Shown here piece by piece: positions 14,012 to 19,884 of a stretch of 19,884 nucleotides of DNA (position 1 is its first letter; each line of letters starts with the position of its first letter). Source of the DNA: Anaerolineales bacterium (GTDB taxonomy: Bacteria > Chloroflexota > Anaerolineae > Anaerolineales > Villigracilaceae); NCBI GenBank assembly GCA_016928525.1, contig JAFGKO010000074.1:1-19884 (forward strand), in the 5' to 3' direction. The notes under the pieces were generated by a model. The model had not been told where the DNA came from. It saw only the letters and a list, made by a program, of their open reading frames with translations, and did not search any database. Both the position numbers and the translations under genes were made by a program.

Positions 14012-14072
14012 TCACCACAAAGACACAAAGTCGCGAAGACACCAAAATAAAAAATTTGTGCCTTCGTGGTTA
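14012..14072. repeat. Imperfect inverted repeat, CACAAAG type
   Basis: The left arm TTCACCACAAAGACACAAAG pairs with the right arm ending ATTTGTGCCTTCGTGGTTAA. It fills almost the whole 77-base gap between the corrinoid protein gene and the third MttB gene. It belongs to the same family as the elements at 182-242 and 12469-12532. Confidence 0.65.
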
Positions 14073-14073
14073 A

Positions 14074-14718
14074 TTACTTCACACCCATCAACTCTTTAGC
14101 CACATTGACCGCGCCGATGGCGTCTTCCGAGTAGCCATCCGCTTCGATCTTTTGCACCCATTCCCTCGTCACCGGCGCACCGCCGACCATGACCTTGACC
14201 TTCATGCCGCGCCTGGTCACCTCATCGATGACTTCCTTCTGCTTGACCATCGTGGTAGTCAGCAGCGCGCTCAGGCCGACGATGTCCGCGCCGACTTCTT
14301 CGGCTTTGGTGAGAATATCGGCGGTGGAAACATCCACGCCCATATCGTAGACCTCGAAGCCGGATGAAGTCAGCATGGTCCCCACCAGCGACTTGCCGAT
14401 CTCGTGGATATCGCCTTCGACAGTGGCCAGCACGACCTTGCCCAGGATCTGGCGCGAGGTGCCAGCGGCTTTCATAGCGGGTTCGAGCACGGCAATGGCG
14501 GCTTTCATGGCTTCCCCGGCCATGACCAGTTCGGGCAGGAAGGCCTGACCGCAAGCAAAACTATCGCCGACTTCGTTGACGCCGGGCATGTAGCCAGCGT
14601 TGATGGCCTGCAACGGGTCGATGCCTGCGTCCAGCGCTTTCTGCGCCAGCTCAGCGGCCACCTCTTCCTCACCGTCGAGGATGCTTTGCGCCATTTGTTT
14701 GAACAGTTCTTCTGACAT
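14074..14718 (-). CDS. Corrinoid (B12-binding) methyl-carrier protein, MtbC/MttC type
   Basis: A 214-residue two-domain corrinoid protein. Residues about 1-88 form the helical B12-binding cap, and residues about 92-214 the Rossmann-like cobalamin domain. The lower-ligand motif EGDIHEIGKS is present with His105 as the cobalt ligand, followed by LSALLTTTM and VMVGGAPVT, which line the nucleotide tail pocket. It carries the methyl group from an MttB-type enzyme to a second methyltransferase. AAAAGGAGAA lies a few bases before the ATG. It follows the GntR regulator and precedes an MttB-family gene, so it is probably the shared carrier for the block. No activator (RamA) or second methyltransferase is in the window. 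Confidence 0.95.
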   Translation of the reverse strand: MSEELFKQMAQSILDGEEEVAAELAQKALDAGIDPLQAINAGYMPGVNEVGDSFACGQAFLPELVMAGEAMKAAIAVLEPAMKAAGTSRQILGKVVLATVEGDIHEIGKSLVGTMLTSSGFEVYDMGVDVSTADILTKAEEVGADIVGLSALLTTTMVKQKEVIDEVTRRGMKVKVMVGGAPVTREWVQKIEADGYSEDAIGAVNVAKELMGVK

Positions 14719-14756
14719 GATGTTCTCCTTTTATTGTTTCGATGATGCCCATCCGG

Positions 14757-15515
14757 TTACTCCTCCGGAGAAAAAGACGCGCTCAATGCCCGCGCCTTGG
14801 ATTCCAATACTTCATAGGGGATGCCCAGATACTCGACCAGGTCTTCTCCCAGTTGACGGATGTGTGCTATTGCCATGCGTTCGGCCAGGTCTGCGTCGCT
14901 GGCTTCGATGGCCTCCACCAGCGCCATGTGCTCCTGGTATTCGTCGCTCAGGCTGCTCTCCAGCAGGTCAGTGTGGCGAAACAGGTACTCGTATAGCAGC
15001 CAATCGGGGAACGAGTTCATCACCATTGCGTACAACCTGTCAAGCGTGCTGTTTTCGCCAATAGCTACCACCGACTGGTGGAATTGGCGGGACAAGTGTC
15101 GCAGTGTCGACATGTCCTCTAACGAGAGCAGGCCTTTCATCCGGGACAGGATGCGCTTCAGTTCGTCCACCTGAGCCTGCTTTCGCTTAAGAGCCGCAGC
15201 GCGTGCCCCAGCCGTTTCCAGCAACAAACGCATAGCGTAAGCCTCGACGATCTCTTCTTCCGTTGGCTGCGGGACGCGCACCCCGCGATAGGGGACTCGT
15301 TCCGCTAGCCCGACCGATACCAGCAGATCAAGTGCCTCGCGGACGGGCGTCATACTCACACCCAGTTGCGTGGCGATGTCATCCTGGCGCAGCCATTCGC
15401 CGGGTCCCACTTTCCCGGCGATGATCTTCTCGTGCAGCACGTCGAAAATCTCTTCTTTCAACGACCTGCGTTGCAGGCTTTCCGGTTCTTTTGGGCTAGT
15501 GGTTAGGGTATTCAT
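14757..15515 (-). CDS. GntR family transcriptional regulator, FCD subfamily
   Basis: A 252-residue regulator. An N-terminal winged helix (about 15-80: LKEEIFDVLHEKIIAGKVGP, then TQLGVSMTPVREAL and RVPYRGVRV) is followed by an all-helical FCD effector domain. Histidines in RQFHQSV, YQEHMALV and IAHIRQL fit the FCD metal site. The family senses small organic acids, sugars or related metabolites. I chose the ATG at 15515 because homology starts just after it; the frame stays open to 15860 but crosses the promoter and the divergent gene. There is no ribosome binding site and the predicted transcript start is only about seven bases upstream. It heads the long minus-strand block and may control it and itself. 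Confidence 0.92.
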   Translation of the reverse strand: MNTLTTSPKEPESLQRRSLKEEIFDVLHEKIIAGKVGPGEWLRQDDIATQLGVSMTPVREALDLLVSVGLAERVPYRGVRVPQPTEEEIVEAYAMRLLLETAGARAAALKRKQAQVDELKRILSRMKGLLSLEDMSTLRHLSRQFHQSVVAIGENSTLDRLYAMVMNSFPDWLLYEYLFRHTDLLESSLSDEYQEHMALVEAIEASDADLAERMAIAHIRQLGEDLVEYLGIPYEVLESKARALSASFSPEE

Positions 15516-15522
15516 GGCGAGT

Positions 15523-15539
15523 TTATATATTATATATAA
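15523..15539. promoter_or_regulatory. Perfect AT palindrome, candidate GntR operator
   Basis: TTATATAT and ATATATAA are perfect mirror-complements around one central base. The palindrome overlaps the -10 box of the regulator's own promoter, which suggests autorepression. It lies in the divergent gap and could also affect the YigZ gene. The simple AT composition leaves some chance that it is coincidental. Confidence 0.5.
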
Positions 15540-15557
15540 TTTCACAAACAGAGGCAA
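15529..15557 (-). promoter_or_regulatory. Sigma-70-type promoter of the GntR gene
   Basis: On the minus strand TTGCCT (15557-15552) and TATAAT (15534-15529) are separated by exactly 17 bases. The predicted start of transcription is near 15522, so the leader before the ATG at 15515 would be about seven bases. Confidence 0.6.
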
Positions 15558-15596
15558 TGCGATTTGTTGCGATAGAATAAAGTCAGGATATTTGTC

Positions 15597-16241
15597 ATGT
15601 CTGATACATACCTTTTGCCTGCCGAAGAAGTTCGCCGCGAGCTGACCGTTTCGAATTCGCGCTTTATCGCCAGCCTTGCCCCCGTTTCCAGGGCGGATGA
15701 GGCCAAGGCGTTTGTTGCCCGCATTCGCAAGGAATTTGCAGACGCCACGCACAATGTCCCGGCCTATATCATTGGCGGGGGCAATTCCATTACCGAATAT
15801 TGTTCGGACGATGGCGAACCCTCTGGCACGGCGGGACGACCCGCGCTGGCGGTACTGCACGGCAGCGGGCTAGGCGATGTAGCGGTTGTAGTAACCCGCT
15901 ACTTCGGAGGGGCTCTACTTGGGAAAGGAGGGCTGGTCAGGGCGTATACGAACGCAACGAAACTGGTTGTCGAAGCAGTACCTCGCGCGCGACGCATCCC
16001 GGTCCACCTGGCCTTACTGGCCTTGCCTTATCCGTTCCTGGAACGCGTGCGTTTGTTGGTAGCTCGTCATAACGGCGAGATCACCGATGAAAACTTCGCT
16101 GCCGACGTTATAATGACTTTACGTTTCCCCGTAGAGGAATTTCCCGCCTTTCAAGTTGCATTGCGGGAGATCTCGTCTGGCAGTTTGCAAGGAGAAGTGA
16201 TCGAGACCACTGAGATGTTAATCAAAGTGGATGATCGATGA
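15597..16241 (+). CDS. IMPACT/YigZ family protein
   Basis: A 214-residue YigZ/IMPACT (UPF0029) protein. The N-terminal domain holds the family motifs SDDGEPSGTAGRPAL (about residues 70-84) and VVVTRYFGGALLGKGGLVRA (about 98-117). A C-terminal DUF1949 ferredoxin-like domain covers about 139-210. The eukaryotic relative IMPACT modulates Gcn2 signalling; the bacterial role is unsettled, with links to translation suggested from structure. AGGA lies eight bases upstream of the ATG. The gene is transcribed divergently from the GntR regulator and converges with the 52-residue gene at its 3' end. Nothing links it functionally to either neighbour block. Confidence 0.93.
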   Translation: MSDTYLLPAEEVRRELTVSNSRFIASLAPVSRADEAKAFVARIRKEFADATHNVPAYIIGGGNSITEYCSDDGEPSGTAGRPALAVLHGSGLGDVAVVVTRYFGGALLGKGGLVRAYTNATKLVVEAVPRARRIPVHLALLALPYPFLERVRLLVARHNGEITDENFAADVIMTLRFPVEEFPAFQVALREISSGSLQGEVIETTEMLIKVDDR

Positions 16242-16252
16242 GCGCGGAAGTT

Positions 16253-16411
16253 TTATAGTTGTAGCAGGTTGCTGAGAAGTACACCTACACTGATCCCAAT
16301 TCCAACCAGAGTCAAAATACCTGTCGTGTCGAACAGTACAAAGACGACGGCAATTAAGGTGAGGGAGACGCAATTAAAACATCTACGATCCGGAAAAAGC
16401 TTCTTATACAT
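16253..16411 (-). CDS. Small CxxC membrane protein overlapping the MFS gene
   Basis: A 52-residue protein beginning MYKKLFPDRRCFNC, followed by two hydrophobic stretches (about residues 15-27 and 31-51) separated by Asp-Thr-Thr-Gly. It would be a membrane hairpin or single spanning segment with a basic, CxxC-containing N-terminus. Its ATG overlaps the end of the MFS gene by eight bases, and an excellent GAGGAGG ribosome binding site lies six bases upstream inside that gene. This is strong evidence that it is translated and coupled to the transporter. I recognise no family. The pair of cysteines could bind metal or form a redox pair. Being under 60 residues it is easily missed. Confidence 0.6.
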   Translation of the reverse strand: MYKKLFPDRRCFNCVSLTLIAVVFVLFDTTGILTLVGIGISVGVLLSNLLQL

Positions 16412-17618
16412 TGCCAGCCTCCTCACCGATTGATTTTATTTCCAGTGTCGGGCGCTCTTGTTTGATCCAAAATAGACTGAGAACAAACCCGATCAGCATG
16501 AATCCCGCTCCGCTTAAATAAGGCAGGTGGAGGTTGATATCCAATACCAGCCCACCCAATATCGGACCAACTATGCGCCCCAGGCTGACAAAGGAGTTGC
16601 TCAACCCCATCGCGATCCCTTGCGGGACGGTGGCACGCCGTGAGGTCAACGAGGTGAGTGCGGGGATTTGTAGGGCAACGGTCAGCGCAAAAAAGGCTGT
16701 GGCGAGCAGGATCGTCACGTAAGTGTTCGCCAGGAGCATCAGCCCGAAACCGAGCGCGGTTGCCAGCAAACCGCCTTTGATTACGATTCCATCGCCCCAT
16801 TTTTTGGTGGCTGGCCCGGCTAACACACCTTGTGCGACCGCTGAAACCAAGCCTAATACCATCATCATCACACCCACGTCGTCTGGACCGAAGTCGAATT
16901 TTTCGAGCGCATATAGTCCAAAGACATTGGCGAAGATCATCAATCCGCAGGTGGAGATGAAGGTCAGGAGAAGCAGGTTGCCGATCGGACTGTTTATTGC
17001 CCTTCTCCAGCCTTTCAGGTCGATCAGTTTTTCTTTCTTCAGGCTGATTTGACGGGCTTCGACAGGCAGTGATTCGGGCAGGAATACGATTGCCAGCAAC
17101 AGCGAGAGCACGGACAATCCCGCCGCCAGGAAGAATGGTGTGGACAGCGACGCGCCGGCTAGGAAACCGCCCAATACTGGACCGACAATTGTCCCGATGC
17201 CACCGGCTGCGCCCAACAATCCCATCCCGCCGCCGCGCTCGTTTTCGGGTGTGCTGTCGCCGATGAAGGCCATGGTGGTCGGCGCGGTGGCGGAGGAGAG
17301 CACGCCTGACAGGATACGAGCCGCAAACAGCATCCAGAGTGTGTTGGCGAGCCCGAACCAGACCATCGTCACGGCATACCCCAAAATGCCAATGAGCAGG
17401 ACCGGTTTGCGTCCGATGCGGTCGGAGAGTCCGCCCCAGATGGGACCGAAGATCAGGCGCATAACCGCATAGGAAGCCACGAGAAAGCCCAACTCCGTCC
17501 CGCCTGCGCCCATGCTCTCGATGTAAAACGGCAGGATGGGGATGATGATCCCGTAGCCGAGCATGACCACGAACAGGACGAAGGTCAGGATGTAAAGATT
17601 GCGTTTGGACGGGTTCAT
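16404..17618 (-). CDS. MFS transporter, DHA1 drug/H+ antiporter-like
   Basis: A 404-residue, 12-helix major facilitator protein. The DHA1 hallmarks are clear: motif A GGLSDRIGRKPVLLIG after helix 2 (about 63-78), motif B RILSGVLSSATAPTTMAFIGD in helix 4, and the antiporter motif C GAAGGIGTIVGPVLGG in helix 5. A basic loop between helices 6 and 7 (about 192-210) splits the halves. These features are those of TetA-like multidrug and tetracycline exporters, which use the proton gradient. The substrate is unknown. It lies 15 bases after the VanZ-like gene, with a weak ribosome binding site, and overlaps the small CxxC protein gene. Confidence 0.9.
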   Translation of the reverse strand: MNPSKRNLYILTFVLFVVMLGYGIIIPILPFYIESMGAGGTELGFLVASYAVMRLIFGPIWGGLSDRIGRKPVLLIGILGYAVTMVWFGLANTLWMLFAARILSGVLSSATAPTTMAFIGDSTPENERGGGMGLLGAAGGIGTIVGPVLGGFLAGASLSTPFFLAAGLSVLSLLLAIVFLPESLPVEARQISLKKEKLIDLKGWRRAINSPIGNLLLLTFISTCGLMIFANVFGLYALEKFDFGPDDVGVMMMVLGLVSAVAQGVLAGPATKKWGDGIVIKGGLLATALGFGLMLLANTYVTILLATAFFALTVALQIPALTSLTSRRATVPQGIAMGLSNSFVSLGRIVGPILGGLVLDINLHLPYLSGAGFMLIGFVLSLFWIKQERPTLEIKSIGEEAGNV

Positions 17619-17633
17619 GATTACGCCTGCCGT

Positions 17634-18008
17634 TTATGTTCTTTCGCTCCAACGCGGAACGATGCGCGGGAACAAAAACAGGTCAAAAAATATTCCCAAC
17701 AGAACCCCGCCTGCATAAGCTATGATATCCAGCGGGTCAAAGGTGCTGCCGAAAAACGGGCGGCCAAGACATTGGGAAGTTTCGACGATGCAACCAAAAA
17801 GAAATACAGCAACACCACGAAAGATGGGGGAACGTACCCATTTGGTTTCGAACAACCCCATCAGCAGATACAGAGCCATTGGCAATAGGATATCGATCGA
17901 GTAGCCATTCACAAAGAGCGGAAATGGTCCTCGATAATTCTCACCTGTTACCAAGTGGAGGAATCCGACTGCCAGAGCAATAGTAGTGGTAACAAATTTT
18001 TTACTCAT
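17634..18008 (-). CDS. VanZ-like membrane protein
   Basis: A 124-residue membrane protein with about four hydrophobic helices (roughly 5-20, 36-54, 61-78 and 92-113). The third and fourth hold the VanZ-like pattern of a conserved Glu and Gln in VETSQCL, a loop with Phe-Asp-x-x-Asp (TFDPLDIIAYAGG) and a terminal GVLLG. VanZ confers low-level teicoplanin resistance in the vanA cluster; most relatives are of unknown function. The gene sits 16 bases after the swivelling-domain enzyme gene and 15 before the MFS gene, so the three are probably one operon. The ribosome binding site is weak (AGAAGA). Confidence 0.7.
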   Translation of the reverse strand: MSKKFVTTTIALAVGFLHLVTGENYRGPFPLFVNGYSIDILLPMALYLLMGLFETKWVRSPIFRGVAVFLFGCIVETSQCLGRPFFGSTFDPLDIIAYAGGVLLGIFFDLFLFPRIVPRWSERT

Positions 18009-18024
18009 GGTCTTCTATGCTTGG

Positions 18025-19884
18025 CTATTCCAGTATCACTGTCCCGGCCTTTCCATCCACCGTGACCATCTGCCCGCTTCGGATGTGACGGGTAGCGTTG
18101 CGGGCGGCCATCACAGCCGGGATACCGTATTCACGTGCTACGATGCTGCTGTGGCTGAGCGGCCCACCGATGTCGGTCACGATGGCGGAAGCCATGGCGA
18201 AGAGCGGTGTCCAGGCTGGTGTGGTTGTAGTAGCGACCAGCACATCACCGGGCTTCATCCTGGGGAAGTCTTCCGGACCGTAGAGTACGCAGGCGGGCGC
18301 GGTCACCTGTCCACTGCTGGTGCCGAGACCTTTGAGCACGGTTTTGCCGTCTTTCTCTTCCGGTGCGCCGCCGCCGATGAACTTTTGCCAGAAAGATTTC
18401 TCTGGCAACATGACTGGCGGGATAATCTGCAGAGCGGCACGCCACTCGGCCTTGCGAGTGGGGATACGATCAGCAAAATTCGGCAAAGGTTGATCTTTTT
18501 CAAGCGCGGCGATCAGTTCTGTGACTTCATCTTCTTCGAGCCAGTAGATATCGTCAGCGGTTTGGATGGCGCCGCTTACAACGAAACGTTCGCCGAGTTC
18601 AGCAAACATGCGGCGGATGACAGGGTGTCCCATGCCCATGTCGAAGATGCTGTCTTCACGGATGGTGCCTGTCTCGTGGGCTTTTTTGAGTAGTTTCTCG
18701 AACCAACCTTGGCGTGGCCAGCCAATCCGCTCCAAAACGGACCGGGTGGCCTGCTCCCGTTTTTCCCGGGCAGTTTGCAGCCTCTGATAGGGACTCTCGG
18801 CCTTTCCTTCGATGAACAGTTTGATCGCTTCGAACTGCGGACTTGGAGCCTCGGCTGGTGTGGGGTTGGCGAAGTCAAATTCGTAGGCGGTGCGCCCGAA
18901 TTTTTCGAAGTGCTGCTCGAAACGGGAGCGATACTTGCCCCTCAGATCAGCAGGAATCGCTTTGGGGGATGTGTTCGCCTTGACATCGGTAATAAGGTCT
19001 TCGGTCGAGGTGCGAAGCGTGTAGTCTGCAAGAACGGGATTCTCTCTTAGCCAGGTCGCAATGTCGAACAGGGATAGCTCCGCTCGTAGAGGCATAGTCT
19101 TAAACCCAAAGAGGAATGTAGTTGCTTCTGGGTCGTTTTTGTGCTTAACCAGGCTATTGTAGAAGCGGGTGAAGAAAATTTCGCCCATCGAGGCGGCTGG
19201 TAGGGTAGATTGGATGACGGTGTAATATGTACAAGCTGCCTGGAAAACGGTGCGAGCTCCATCCAGCAATTCGGTGGGAGAGAGAGCAGCGATTTCTTTT
19301 TGTTCCCATTTTTTGACCACAGCTGCAAATTTGTCGCGGGCGGCCATCCAACGGTCAGGTGCACCGCGCATCATCTGCCCGATGGCCGAAAACGACAATT
19401 TGACCATCGCCCAGGAGTTTTTCATGTTCATGCGGATGCCGCCGTAAACATAATTGTTGATGGCAAGGTAAAAACCCTCCCCGGCAAACATGCTGCTTGG
19501 GTCTTTCATGCCAGCGTAATCGCGCCAGAGGATCTCGGTTTCGTGGTTGGCGATCCTGAGACCCAGGGTGGCAAACAACGGTGAGACCGGGCTGGGTGTA
19601 TGTTCCGCCAGGCTGCCGCGGGCAAAGGTAACTGCTTTTTCAGGCACAGGCCACTCAGTGGGTGGAGCAACTGCAGGCTGTTCATCATCGGTGGTTTCGA
19701 GAATGACCTCGCCCTTTGTGCCATCCACAGTGATGACCTGTCCACTCTTTATGCGGCGGGTGGCCACGCCCGTGCCCATCACCGCCGGGATGCCGTACTC
19801 ACGGGCAACGATGGAGCCGTGGCTGAGCGGCCCGCCGATGTCGGTGACAACGGCGGAGGCCATGGCGAAGAGCGGCGTCCAGGC
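18025..19884 (-). CDS. PEP-utilising swivelling-domain enzyme with two phosphohistidine domains, partial
   Basis: The last 619 residues of a protein whose N-terminus lies beyond the window. Two PEP-utiliser mobile (swivel) domains are visible: one at about 1-63, cut by the edge, and one at about 525-619. Each holds the phosphohistidine motif, GGPLSHGSIVAREYGIPAV in the first and GGPLSHSSIVAREYGIPAV in the second, so both histidines are kept. The stretch between (about 70-520) is mostly helical and not clearly a PEP/pyruvate barrel. The combination fits the PEP synthase / rifampin phosphotransferase superfamily, which would also need an N-terminal ATP-grasp domain outside the window. It starts the operon with VanZ-like, MFS and small CxxC genes, which favours a detoxification role, but that is inference. 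Confidence 0.8.
   Translation of the reverse strand, partial: AWTPLFAMASAVVTDIGGPLSHGSIVAREYGIPAVMGTGVATRRIKSGQVITVDGTKGEVILETTDDEQPAVAPPTEWPVPEKAVTFARGSLAEHTPSPVSPLFATLGLRIANHETEILWRDYAGMKDPSSMFAGEGFYLAINNYVYGGIRMNMKNSWAMVKLSFSAIGQMMRGAPDRWMAARDKFAAVVKKWEQKEIAALSPTELLDGARTVFQAACTYYTVIQSTLPAASMGEIFFTRFYNSLVKHKNDPEATTFLFGFKTMPLRAELSLFDIATWLRENPVLADYTLRTSTEDLITDVKANTSPKAIPADLRGKYRSRFEQHFEKFGRTAYEFDFANPTPAEAPSPQFEAIKLFIEGKAESPYQRLQTAREKREQATRSVLERIGWPRQGWFEKLLKKAHETGTIREDSIFDMGMGHPVIRRMFAELGERFVVSGAIQTADDIYWLEEDEVTELIAALEKDQPLPNFADRIPTRKAEWRAALQIIPPVMLPEKSFWQKFIGGGAPEEKDGKTVLKGLGTSSGQVTAPACVLYGPEDFPRMKPGDVLVATTTTPAWTPLFAMASAIVTDIGGPLSHSSIVAREYGIPAVMAARNATRHIRSGQMVTVDGKAGTVILE

Noticed and set aside
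14756..14757. Separate terminator between the GntR gene and the corrinoid gene
   Set aside because: The gap of 38 bases shows no hairpin with T-tract; the two genes are likely cotranscribed.
15516..15860. Upstream extension of the GntR gene to 15860
   Set aside because: It crosses the AT-rich promoter and the divergent YigZ gene; the winged-helix domain starts after 15515.
16423..17652. A 409-codon frame overlapping the MFS gene on the same strand
   Set aside because: It is an Arg/His-rich shadow frame caused by codon bias; the other frame has all the MFS motifs.

Overview
The window looks like a chromosomal segment of a free-living bacterium. The best guess is an anaerobic or facultative member of the Chloroflexota (Anaerolineae-like). 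This rests on moderate-to-high GC content, several non-pyrrolysine MttB-type methyltransferases with a corrinoid protein, a self-contained ECF transporter, and gaps filled with palindromic repeats of the CACGGAG and CCCTCTCCC types. The taxonomic call is inference only. No rRNA, tRNA, CRISPR array, transposase or phage gene was seen.

Layout. Positions 2-662 (+) hold the tail of a FtsX/MacB-type ABC permease and a small PPC/DUF296 protein. Positions 681-15515 are a nearly unbroken block of thirteen minus-strand genes. In transcription order (right to left) these are: a GntR/FCD regulator, a corrinoid protein, MttB-family methyltransferases 3 and 2, an S9 serine peptidase, MttB-family methyltransferase 1, an M20 amidohydrolase, a ribokinase, a nucleoside hydrolase, an ECF S component, and ECF T, A and A subunits. 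A divergent plus-strand IMPACT/YigZ gene lies at 15597-16241. A second minus-strand operon at 16253-19884 encodes a PEP-utilising swivelling-domain enzyme (cut by the window end), a VanZ-like membrane protein, an MFS drug/H+ antiporter-like protein, and a previously easy-to-miss 52-residue CxxC membrane protein.

How the parts may work together. The S component, T component and two ATPases form a complete ECF importer. The nucleoside hydrolase and ribokinase beside the S component suggest that it imports nucleosides, which are split to base plus ribose and the ribose phosphorylated. Upstream, three diverged MttB paralogues with one corrinoid carrier suggest methyl-group removal from quaternary or tertiary amines. 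The peptidase and amidohydrolase between them may release the substrates. The GntR/FCD gene at the head has a good promoter overlapped by a perfect AT-rich palindrome, suggesting autoregulation and perhaps control of the block. The RamA-like activator and the second methyltransferase that corrinoid systems need are not in the window.

The most unusual items are: a palindromic repeat inserted in frame inside the S9 peptidase gene; a related repeat forming the C-terminus of an ECF ATPase; a degenerate ABC signature in the other ATPase; two long perfect hairpins in tandem between the S and T genes; two near-duplicate phosphohistidine swivel domains in one enzyme; and the overlapping 52-residue gene.
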